In this document: piece after piece, positions 34,891-42,712 of the stretch | Position numbering within the stretch: the first letter of the stretch is position 1 | How the letters are laid out: every line of letters begins with the position of its first letter | Source: JBAJNL01 sp036881885 | GTDB taxonomy: Bacteria; Pseudomonadota; Alphaproteobacteria; Holosporales; Hepatobacteraceae | Length of the DNA stretch: 45,283 nucleotides | Direction of reading: 5' to 3' | Assembly: GCA_036881885.1 (NCBI GenBank) | Contig: JBAJNL010000005.1 | Coordinates: forward strand, 1 to 45,283 | The notes under the pieces: generated by a model | Database searches by the model: none | What the model was told of the DNA's origin: nothing | Seen by the model: the letters and a program-made list of their open reading frames with translations, nothing else | Program-made: the position numbers and the translations under genes

Positions 34891-35000
34891 CCAGTGTTTT
34901 TTGACCACCAGCATTTTACAAAAACCGATTTAATCTATTGATTTTGCTTAAAAATTTGCTAAAGTTGTGGATGGTGGAGAATGCTCTTCGCACACCTAAA
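34880..35000. repeat. 121-base direct repeat, copy 1
   Basis: Starts with GACGCGGCAATCCAGTG and ends with CACACCTAAA. It aligns with 35110-35231 over its whole length with about 12 substitutions and one single-base gap, so the duplication is not recent. No open frame or RNA fold was recognised. Confidence 0.75.
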
Positions 35001-35083
35001 AGAAAAAAAAACAACAAAAGAAAAAGAACAGTCCTGTACAAATCCTCAGTCCTGCACAAATCTTCGCGATGACGGTCTTGGGT

Positions 35084-35120
35084 TGTCATTGCGAGGAGCC
35101 TTTTAAGGCGACGCGGCAAT
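35084..35120. repeat. Hairpin element GTCATTGCGA...GCGGCAATCC
   Basis: Outer arms ATTGC (35088-35092) and GCAAT (35116-35120) enclose a perfect inner hairpin GCCTT-TT-AAGGC (35098-35109). It overlaps the start of the second 121-base repeat. This is the best-preserved copy of the dispersed hairpin family in the window. Confidence 0.6.
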
Positions 35121-35231
35121 CCAGTGTTTTTTGGACACCAGCATTTTACAAAAACCGATTCAATCTATTGATTTTTGATTAAAAATTTGCTAAAATTGTG
35201 AATGGTGGATAATGCCCTTCGCGCGCCTAAA
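35110..35231. repeat. 121-base direct repeat, copy 2
   Basis: Partner of 34880-35000, 230 bases to the right. It starts in the hairpin element and ends at GCGCGCCTAAA. Confidence 0.75.
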
Positions 35232-35362
35232 TCAAGGCAGACAAACCAACAAAATCTACACAAAACAAGCGCGCGCGCAATGACGATGGGGGCATGGCCG
35301 TTCGGGATGATGACTAAAAGACGACGCACCTTCGTAATGACGCAATATTTGACAATAATTGA

Positions 35363-35391
35363 TTGACTTTATTGATTTTTTATTTTATGGT
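35363..35391 (+). promoter_or_regulatory. Promoter of the F-box/LRR gene
   Basis: -35 box TTGACT (35363-35368), 17-base spacer, -10 box TATGGT (35386-35391). Five of six and four of six consensus bases match. The start codon lies 32 bases downstream, giving a short leader. Confidence 0.45.
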
Positions 35392-35423
35392 TTTGCCAAA
35401 TAAGCACTTTTAAAGTCATCGTT

Positions 35424-37670
35424 ATGCACCACAGGTTTTTTATTTTTTGTCTTTCTTTTTTACTGGCACACACACCGTTGGCCTTTGCTCCACAAGATCC
35501 CAACTCACGTGATGAAAGACAGGATGAAGACAGGCAGTCACCCGCCCCGTGTGCAAACGTTGACGCATTAAACAGTGACGACACGTTACGGCAGTCAACA
35601 GCTTGTGCGACAAAATTACCAAACTCTGCCGCTTTAAAAACCGTTTTAAGCTCCCCAATCTTTCGCGATGTGCTGGTTCTTTTGACCATCGATGATCTCA
35701 AAGATTGCCGCCTTGTGTGCAAAGAATGGTATCATGCAGCCACGTATGCGTTAAGCCTTAAACCTGGCTTAAGATTGAAACTGCCACCGCTTGGCACGCC
35801 CTCCCTACCGGCCTGCACAGGCGTGTCTTGTGAAACAACAGTTGTAGCCGTTCCTGAACCCATAGCCGACGCTGCCTCACCCACTAAAGACGTTTCTGAG
35901 GCGACAGCGCTGAACGACCCTAACAGAGTGAAGCTCTTTCTGAACACTCTTTACAGAGACGCATCAAGTCATGCTTGGCAAACACCCAGCAACTCCCTGC
36001 AACTAACGTTTAACGATCGTTCTCTCCCTGTGTTTGAAACACTGAGACCAGCTGCGGTTACGGTGACCTTATTACCAGACACACGTTTGCCTAAACCTTT
36101 GCCTGTACAAAGCTTTCAGCATGTGCATCACCTTTCCCTACAAAACCAACAGGTGCCCCCCACGTTTTTTGTATTGCTTGCAAAAGCACCTTTAAAAACC
36201 CTTGACCTTTCATGGGTCAGGATTATCAGACCGTCTTGGGAAAGCCGTTTTATTTATGATGGGATTTCTCAGCTGCGTCATCTAAAAAACCTGACAGATC
36301 TTAACCTTGCACACCTAAAAGACGAACATGATCAGCCTTTGGGTGAAATCATCTGGCACGCAACCTGTGAGCAAGCTGGCCTTAGTTCCGATGCTGATCT
36401 TGTACCCACACATCTTCAAGAACTGACCAACAAAAACCCCATCAGTCATCTTGCAAATTTAGAAAAGCTTGATCTGTCGGGGGCTGAGTTTTTTTTGCAC
36501 CTGACCTTCTTAAAGCAATGCGCCCCCAAACTAAAAGTGCTGCATATGAAAGGCAACACACTTGATCACCGCCATCATGCTTTTTTGAACACGTTACCAA
36601 ATCTTAAAGAGCTGACCCCACCTGCCCTTGATTGGTTCTTTGGCGAGGCAAAGGCCCGAGGACACAACCTCTCGGTAGCACTTGGCCAAGATATTGCCAA
36701 TCATGATAACGCCGCGCCTTTTCAGATTGAACCCAATCTGTGCGTGCTGAACTTAAGTAAATCTGGCATTGACAATACCTATTTAAAGCGCCTCACGGCC
36801 CTTGCGACCATTGAAAACCTCAATGTTAGAAAATGTTATCTTCAAGGCCGTATGCCTGATGACGACAACGAAGATGACTTGCAAACGCAAGGACATGTTC
36901 TGTTAGGCCAGTTTCCACTCAAAGTTCTGAATGCGTCACACAACACCACTTTGTGTCGTGTGCCCGCTTTTACACAAGCTCACCTTCTAACAAAACTTAA
37001 CCTTACACGCTGTGGCCTTCGCAGTTTTGAGGGCCTTAATGCCTGTGTCAACCTAAGGATTTTATATGCCGGTGCAAACCCCGTTAGCGTTTCAGAAACT
37101 TGGTGTCACATGACCCAGCTGAGGCAACTGCGCGTCTTAAATGTTTTGAATGATATGGGCATACACCATTATGATGCAGAAACGCGCGCCACTTTCACGC
37201 AGGTGCTGTCACAAAACACACATCTGACCTCATTGAATTTAATGCAGCATAGCATTGGCCCTGAAGGTGCCACTGCACTAGAACACTTGCATAGACTTGA
37301 AACGCTTTACTTGTCACATTGTGGCATTAGCGATGTGGGTTTTTCAAAACTGCCGCTTTTGAACATAGAAAATCTTGATATGCGCAATAACGTCCTAACC
37401 GCTAGCAGTGTGCGCCATCTGTGGCAGGTCTTGGATCAGATCTCACAGCCACGCTTAAGGGGGCTTTCTCTTGAAAGCAACCTTTTGGGTGATGATGCCA
37501 TTCAGTACCTGGCACGCATGACCTATCTCGAAACACTTGCCATAGAGAATATCGAGACCACCGCCGAAGGCATGCAAAAGCTGGCGCCGCTTGTGCCACA
37601 TTTAAAAAGTCTTATCTGCGAAGATCATCTGTTGCCACAGACAGAAGAACCGCAGGAAGACGATAGTTAA
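35424..37670 (+). CDS. Exported F-box and leucine-rich-repeat protein
   Basis: 748 residues. Signal peptide 1-22 (FFIFCLSFLLAHTPLAFA). After an acidic linker, an F-box-like motif spans about 78-108: IFRDVLVLLTIDDLKDCRLV followed by CKEWYHAA, matching the L-x5-I/L-x2-L-x2-x-DL-x6-VC-x-W core. From about 225 to 735 there are some ten leucine-rich repeats, such as LEKLDLSGAEF, LCVLNLSKSGI, LTKLNLTRCGL, LTSLNLMQHSI and LRGLSLESNLL. In eukaryotes F-box/LRR proteins present substrates to SCF ubiquitin ligases; bacterial ones are almost always host-directed effectors. That role is inferred. A single gene between repeats and proS, with its own promoter. Confidence 0.83.
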   Translation: MHHRFFIFCLSFLLAHTPLAFAPQDPNSRDERQDEDRQSPAPCANVDALNSDDTLRQSTACATKLPNSAALKTVLSSPIFRDVLVLLTIDDLKDCRLVCKEWYHAATYALSLKPGLRLKLPPLGTPSLPACTGVSCETTVVAVPEPIADAASPTKDVSEATALNDPNRVKLFLNTLYRDASSHAWQTPSNSLQLTFNDRSLPVFETLRPAAVTVTLLPDTRLPKPLPVQSFQHVHHLSLQNQQVPPTFFVLLAKAPLKTLDLSWVRIIRPSWESRFIYDGISQLRHLKNLTDLNLAHLKDEHDQPLGEIIWHATCEQAGLSSDADLVPTHLQELTNKNPISHLANLEKLDLSGAEFFLHLTFLKQCAPKLKVLHMKGNTLDHRHHAFLNTLPNLKELTPPALDWFFGEAKARGHNLSVALGQDIANHDNAAPFQIEPNLCVLNLSKSGIDNTYLKRLTALATIENLNVRKCYLQGRMPDDDNEDDLQTQGHVLLGQFPLKVLNASHNTTLCRVPAFTQAHLLTKLNLTRCGLRSFEGLNACVNLRILYAGANPVSVSETWCHMTQLRQLRVLNVLNDMGIHHYDAETRATFTQVLSQNTHLTSLNLMQHSIGPEGATALEHLHRLETLYLSHCGISDVGFSKLPLLNIENLDMRNNVLTASSVRHLWQVLDQISQPRLRGLSLESNLLGDDAIQYLARMTYLETLAIENIETTAEGMQKLAPLVPHLKSLICEDHLLPQTEEPQEDDS

Positions 37671-37696
37671 AAGCAAACGACAGTGGCCAACGAGAC

Positions 37697-37771
37697 CGTC
37701 ATCGCGAATGGCCACCGCGCCCCTCGTCATCGCAAAGGTGCGCAGCGCCTGCGGCGATCCATCCGTGTGTT
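37697..37771. repeat. Dispersed hairpin repeat, GTCATCGCGA...GGCGATCCATCC
   Basis: Two GTCATCGC units, at 37698 and 37726, followed by a GC-rich hairpin and GCGATCC; ATCGC and GCGAT arms can pair. Located between the F-box gene and proS, convergent genes, where it may also help end transcription. Confidence 0.5.
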
Positions 37772-37812
37772 TGAGTCACTCAAGCGCACTGCACTCATTG
37801 CCTAGGCACTTT

Positions 37813-39141
37813 TTAGGCACACTGCGCCGCCTCAAAAAGCGAAGACAGCTTGGCTAAACCATCGGTTACTGAGATTTTGGCTATTAACGCTTCTGCAGAC
37901 AAACAAAGGGTTTTGCCGGTGGCGCGCGCTTTGAGTTCAACCTGACCTTTGGCCGCATTTTGAGGCCCAAGAATGATTTGATAAGGCAAACCCACAAGAT
38001 CCATATCGTTCAACTTAAAACCAGCTGGCCGATCACGATCATCATAAAGCACATCAATGCCCGCCGCCTTGAGCTTTGTATAAAGAGCGTCGGCCATGGC
38101 CGTGCACGTATCATCGCCTATCTTAAGATTCACAAGGCCCACGTCAAATGGTGCAACACTTTGCGGCCACACCATGCCCTTTTCATCAGAGAAAATCTCG
38201 ATCAAGGCCGCAAGCACGCGCGACACGCCAATACCGTAAGAGCCCATGTGAACGGGGGTCAGCTCACCCTTATCGTCCATCACATTGCCCCCTAAGGGCG
38301 CTGAGTATTTGGTGCCAAAGTAAAACACATGCCCCACCTCGATACCTTTGCTTGTTTTAAGCTGATCGGCTTTCAGCGGGCACGTTTCAGGGTTATGCTG
38401 ATCATCGGTCACGGCGTAAACGTTGTGAATGTCATCAAGCGTTAAAGGCGTTCCGGGCTTAAAGGCGGCATCATAAAGCAACGTACTTTCACCACTTGGC
38501 GCCAATACAATAAATTCGTGCGAGAGATCACCACCAATGGGCCCCGTATCGGCACGCACAGCCAGCGCTTTAAGATTCATCCGCTCAAAAATTTTATAAT
38601 AGGCTCCCAAAACCGCTTCGTATGATTGCAATGATGCCGCTTTGTTCAGATCAAACGAGTACAAATCTTTCATCAAAAACTCGCGACCGCGCATCACGCC
38701 AAAACGTGGGCGAATCTCGTCACGAAATTTAAGCTGAATTTGATAAAGCCTTTGGGGCAGGTCTTTATAGCTTTTGATGTGCGTTTTAAAGAACTGGGTG
38801 AAGATTTCTTCACAGGTGGGCCCGTACAAAAGCTCGACCTCGTGACGGTCTTTAAAGCGCAAAAGCTCTTTGCCATAGTCTTCATAGCGGCCGCTTTCTT
38901 TCCACAGGGCCGCGGGCTGAATGGTGGGCATGTGCACCTCAAGCGCATCGATGGCGGCATGCTCTTGGCGAATGATCGCCTCGATTTTTTGCAGCACTTT
39001 TAGCCCAAGCGGCGCCCAGGCATAAAGCCCTGCTGCCACCTGATGAATCATGCAACAACGCAGCATCAACTGGTGCGATACAAGGTGCGCCTCTTGTGGC
39101 ACCTCTTTAAGCGTCGGCAAAAAATAACGCGAGAATCTCAT
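37813..39141 (-). CDS. proS: Prolyl-tRNA synthetase, short form
   Basis: 442 residues, the compact form of bacterial ProRS used by alphaproteobacteria, without the large editing insertion between motifs 2 and 3. Class II motifs are clear: motif 2 KFRDEIRPRFGVMRGREFLM with KDLYSFD, and motif 3 GSYGIGVSRVLAAL. The anticodon-binding domain follows (VAPFDVGLVNL, YDDRDRPAGFKLNDMDLVGLPYQIILG). Attaches proline to tRNA-Pro. The ATG is the family N-terminus (MRFSRYFLPTLKE). Convergent with the F-box gene. Confidence 0.97.
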   Translation of the reverse strand: MRFSRYFLPTLKEVPQEAHLVSHQLMLRCCMIHQVAAGLYAWAPLGLKVLQKIEAIIRQEHAAIDALEVHMPTIQPAALWKESGRYEDYGKELLRFKDRHEVELLYGPTCEEIFTQFFKTHIKSYKDLPQRLYQIQLKFRDEIRPRFGVMRGREFLMKDLYSFDLNKAASLQSYEAVLGAYYKIFERMNLKALAVRADTGPIGGDLSHEFIVLAPSGESTLLYDAAFKPGTPLTLDDIHNVYAVTDDQHNPETCPLKADQLKTSKGIEVGHVFYFGTKYSAPLGGNVMDDKGELTPVHMGSYGIGVSRVLAALIEIFSDEKGMVWPQSVAPFDVGLVNLKIGDDTCTAMADALYTKLKAAGIDVLYDDRDRPAGFKLNDMDLVGLPYQIILGPQNAAKGQVELKARATGKTLCLSAEALIAKISVTDGLAKLSSLFEAAQCA

Positions 39142-39213
39142 AATGCTTTCACGAAGGCACCTTTAAAGCGCCGCCCCTTTTGTAGTCACTGGCGCCATCA
39201 TAAAACGGGCATT

Positions 39214-39235
39214 AAAAAAACAAAAGGTTTTTTGT
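39214..39235 (-). terminator. Weak terminator-like hairpin
   Basis: On the minus strand ACAAAA-AACC-TTTTGT is followed by a run of T, 25 bases after the stop of the exported coiled-coil gene. The stem is all A/T plus two C/G pairs, so it is weak. Confidence 0.3.
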
Positions 39236-39259
39236 ACTAGAAAACGATTTGCTAGCAGC

Positions 39260-40336
39260 CTATCCAGCAGGCGCTGGTTGCTGTAGGGCCGCGCAGGCTT
39301 TATCAATCTGAAGCTGCTTGATCACAAATGCTGGAATATTTTCACGCATCACCTTTGGTCGCTCTTTATCATCAAACGCACACAGCGCTTTGACAACACC
39401 CTCTTGGTCTTGTGCCTTGAGTGCGGATTGTAATGCTTCGATGCGTGCTTGTGGTGCCTTGTCTGCGGGCGCTGGGTCGGGCAGCGTTGGTTTAGGCTCA
39501 AGGCAATTGGGTGGTGCGATTTTTTGTGCCATAAATTGCGACATATTTTGGTGAATGAAGGCAATCCGCTCTTGATCACCAACTTTACAAAGCGCTTCTG
39601 TCACACCTTTTTTATCACCCGCTTCCAAGGCTTTTTCGGCTGCACGGATATTGTCTTCCTTCTCTTGTTTGATATCTTCCAGCATCTCTTTGTGAACCTG
39701 ATCTCTATATGCATTGGGCTCTAATGCTTTGGCCACAGATGCCACAGAAACCTCTTTTAAGGGCATCTTTTTGTCTGCCCTCACCTGTTCAATCGGCACA
39801 TCAAGATCAGGCACCAAAATGGTGGACTTTTTGCTTGCATCCACTGCCCTCTTTGCTTGCGAATCTTTTGAACGTGAACGCATGACCCGTTTTTTGAATG
39901 CATGACCTGCATTTTTCGCTACACCGCGCTCTTTTGCACGCTGACGCTTTGCCACCCGCTCATACGGATCATCAAAAAAAGACTGTCGTTTTTTTAAAAA
40001 CTGTCGCGTTTCTTTAAGACGCTTTTTACACACCTTGCGATTCAGCGTTTTTGCGTCAAGGCAGCTTTCTAAGCTCAGTTTTCGTTGCGTAGCCTGATCC
40101 ACAACGTTTTTAATCGATTGAAGAGCCCTTTTTTTCAAAGGTTCATCTTTATAAGAGATTGACTGATTTTGCATATTCAACATACTGATCCGGCTTTTTA
40201 GTATGCTCTGCATAGTTTCCGCTTTTTGTGCGATCTCTTCTACGGTCACTTTTTTCTTGAAAAAGTGCTTATAAGGCCAATTCCAAGCCACTAAAGGCTG
40301 GCTGAACAAAAAGAAAAACACACACAAAAGACGCAT
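39260..40336 (-). CDS. Exported coiled-coil protein with duplicated C-terminal unit
   Basis: 358 residues from the ATG at a clean signal peptide (MRLLCVFFFLFSQPLVA, cut before WNW); a longer frame adds 18 unlikely residues. After FFKKKVTVEE comes a charged helical region with C92-x10-C103 then K-R-L-K-E-T-R-Q-F-L-K, matching the two-Cys element of the protein at 9548-10615. A basic stretch (residues 110-170) follows. Near the end a 50-residue unit is duplicated: about 230-281 (AAEKALEAGDKKGVTEALC) and 299-350 (ALQSALKAQDQEGVVKALC). No known domain. It lies between proS and the tRNA gene, leftward. Confidence 0.68.
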   Translation of the reverse strand: MRLLCVFFFLFSQPLVAWNWPYKHFFKKKVTVEEIAQKAETMQSILKSRISMLNMQNQSISYKDEPLKKRALQSIKNVVDQATQRKLSLESCLDAKTLNRKVCKKRLKETRQFLKKRQSFFDDPYERVAKRQRAKERGVAKNAGHAFKKRVMRSRSKDSQAKRAVDASKKSTILVPDLDVPIEQVRADKKMPLKEVSVASVAKALEPNAYRDQVHKEMLEDIKQEKEDNIRAAEKALEAGDKKGVTEALCKVGDQERIAFIHQNMSQFMAQKIAPPNCLEPKPTLPDPAPADKAPQARIEALQSALKAQDQEGVVKALCAFDDKERPKVMRENIPAFVIKQLQIDKACAALQQPAPAG

Positions 40337-40423
40337 GCACAACAATGATTTTTCAAGACAATCACAGCGGATAAGCAAAAGACACACCAAGGTGCGTTCA
40401 AACTAAAACAATGAAAGGATAAA

Positions 40424-40499
<76 letters not shown>

Positions 40500-40618
40500 T
40501 GAGCACCTGTGAAGACAAGCACCCCTTAAAGCTACAAAGAAAGTTGGCTTTAGGCAAGCACAAAACCGCTCTTTTAAAGAGATATGTGCAGCATGCAAAA
40601 CAGACACGCACGCGCCAC

Positions 40619-42712
40619 TTAAGCAGTTACCACAAGTGGGAGTGTTATTTTAAATGTCGTTTGGGCCTTTTGGCTTTGAAAAGAAAAGGTGCCGTTATAT
40701 TGTTGAATCAGCGTTTGACTCAGGGATCGCCACAACACCCCTTCGCCCCCTTCTTTACCCTCTGTACGCGGCGCCAACGCATTAAAAAAATCCCCATCTA
40801 TGGCGTCAGGCAGCTGTGGTCCGTTGTCTTGTATCGCAATATCGATCATTCTTTTGTTGCGATGCAACATAAGACGCACACGCGGCATGTCTGGCCTGTG
40901 CTCTTTGGCGCCTTTGTACATGCCGTCTTTTTGCCCATCAAGCCACTGATCGCACGACACCTGAAACGCCTGAAACAAAAAAGAGGTTAAAAGAGCGCCA
41001 AAGTGATAAGGCGGCATAGGCAGATAAAGGTCGTCAGGCGGCAAACAAATGTCAAAATGCAGCGGACATGGCGGATAAAGAGAGAAAAAACTTTCAAGCG
41101 TTAGCTTTGTATAGCGCTTGACAACTTCGGTGATGTGACAGGTATGCACCGTATAGTCGGGCTGCGCATGAATTTCGTTGTGCCAAAAGAGCAGCTTTTT
41201 CAGCTCATCTTTGTTGTGCTTATTTTGCACAAACAGTGTCTCAAGATAAGGCAACAACTTGGGTGAAGCGCTTTTTAGCTGACATAATTGTTCTTTGGGG
41301 ATACCCCTTATATCTTCTAACAAACGCTCAAGCTGCATGTGTGCCGTGTGCATCTTTTGGTAGGTTCTGTAAGAAAAGCCGGTGGCAATCACACCAACAC
41401 TGGCCAGCTTTTCGCGTACAAACAGCTGCCTTTGTGTTTGACGCAGGTAGGTGAGCGTTGTAGACAACTGACTTTCATGGCTTTTTAGCGCGCGATCAAG
41501 CATCACAATGTTGCCACGCTTTTCTTGAAAAGCTGCCGAGAGCAACCGCCCCCAGTCTTGCCACACACCTTTTAACTTAACGGGTGTTGTTTTTAAATTC
41601 AGCCTTTCATGATTAATATGATTCATAAACTGCGTGATAGGCTTCATGAACACATAACGCATCAAAATCCAGATGCAAAGCGCGAGCATCGCAAAACAGA
41701 TCACGATCCAATAAAGCTCTTTGGCAAGATGTTTTAAATCGCTCCAAAAAAGCTGACGCGTGTCGATGACGAAAACAAACTTCCAGGGCCCTTCGGTTAA
41801 AGGCAAGATGTATGAGATATATCTGCTAAAAGGAAGACTGGTAAACTTGGTTTGCGTTTCAAACTTAAACGTTGTGCGCGGCACATAATTGCTTAGCATC
41901 TGGATATTCGAAGTCATCTCGGTGGGCGTTTTGTGCGCTAAAATACGCCTTTGCTTATCCACCAAAAACAAGTGCCCAAAAGAAAAATCAACCTTCGAAA
42001 TCATGTGCGCAAAAAACTCTTGCGGCATATTAAGCACAAAAAACCCAAGCAACATATTTTGCTGATAACAAGGATGCACATAACGAATGTGCCAGTCGTT
42101 AATATTGCCTTGAATGCCGCTCCACCCCTTAAAAAGACGGGCGAGACGTTTAAGCACTGGGTACGCATACCGGTGCAGTTCACCTTGCGTCATCAGATGG
42201 TAGGGATCAAAAGCAATCTGCTTTGGATAGGTGAGAAAAAAATCTTCTTCAATAAAATAAAAGCTTTCAACAAAAGCGTTGTGCTTCAAAAACCGACCCA
42301 GCATCGACGGCCCATGCGCCATCAAACGGTCCATCAGCTTTTGACTGAAAGGACTTAAGGGCCGCTTTTCACGAATGGTTAAAAGGGCGCCGTTTGGATT
42401 GTTATGAATAGGCAGCGGTATAAACGTATCTTTTTTATAATCTAGCGCTTTAAAGGGACGCACAAAGAGATTTTCTAGCTCACGCACCTGACTTTTTAAT
42501 TGGTAAAGCGAAAAGTCAACGCGTATATGCTGCTGCTGAATGCGTGCTTTGAGCACCTCAAGGTGAATACCCACCTTTTGTCGCCAAAAAAGGCCAAAGG
42601 TTAAAAACAGGCTGAGCATAAAAAAGAGCAGAATCAAAAAGAACACCCTTTGAGCCGACATGTTTTTTAAAAAGCCGATCAAACCCAGGCTTGGTGCGCG
42701 CAGCTTTGTCAT
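40619..42712 (-). CDS. Degenerate membrane sensor histidine kinase
   Basis: 697 residues. TM helix at 22-42, a large periplasmic sensor domain of Cache type (about 45-325), TM helix at 335-352, then a helical region and a histidine-kinase-like core. The dimerisation helix REKLASVGVIATGFSYRTYQK is the family sequence, but Tyr448 stands where the phospho-accepting His of the GxxHE motif belongs. The N box lacks its Asn (FLFQAFQVSCDQWLDG), while the G1 box IAIQDNGPQ is kept and the G2 region (GGEGVLWRSL) is degraded. It probably does not autophosphorylate. Its ATG overlaps the stop of the TPR-like gene. No response regulator is in the window. Confidence 0.8.
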   Translation of the reverse strand: MTKLRAPSLGLIGFLKNMSAQRVFFLILLFFMLSLFLTFGLFWRQKVGIHLEVLKARIQQQHIRVDFSLYQLKSQVRELENLFVRPFKALDYKKDTFIPLPIHNNPNGALLTIREKRPLSPFSQKLMDRLMAHGPSMLGRFLKHNAFVESFYFIEEDFFLTYPKQIAFDPYHLMTQGELHRYAYPVLKRLARLFKGWSGIQGNINDWHIRYVHPCYQQNMLLGFFVLNMPQEFFAHMISKVDFSFGHLFLVDKQRRILAHKTPTEMTSNIQMLSNYVPRTTFKFETQTKFTSLPFSRYISYILPLTEGPWKFVFVIDTRQLFWSDLKHLAKELYWIVICFAMLALCIWILMRYVFMKPITQFMNHINHERLNLKTTPVKLKGVWQDWGRLLSAAFQEKRGNIVMLDRALKSHESQLSTTLTYLRQTQRQLFVREKLASVGVIATGFSYRTYQKMHTAHMQLERLLEDIRGIPKEQLCQLKSASPKLLPYLETLFVQNKHNKDELKKLLFWHNEIHAQPDYTVHTCHITEVVKRYTKLTLESFFSLYPPCPLHFDICLPPDDLYLPMPPYHFGALLTSFLFQAFQVSCDQWLDGQKDGMYKGAKEHRPDMPRVRLMLHRNKRMIDIAIQDNGPQLPDAIDGDFFNALAPRTEGKEGGEGVLWRSLSQTLIQQYNGTFSFQSQKAQTTFKITLPLVVTA

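Larger units (their letters stand above)
34825..35423. other. Repeat-filled intergenic region
   Basis: About 600 bases with no credible gene. It holds a 15-base tandem duplication, a 121-base direct repeat in two copies, hairpin elements of the ATTGCGA/GCAATCCA type on both strands, and at its right end a promoter-like sequence for the F-box gene. Confidence 0.6.

Noticed and set aside
34861..35231. Possible CRISPR-like array
   Set aside because: Only two long diverged copies and one short tandem pair; no regular short repeats with unique spacers, and no cas genes nearby.
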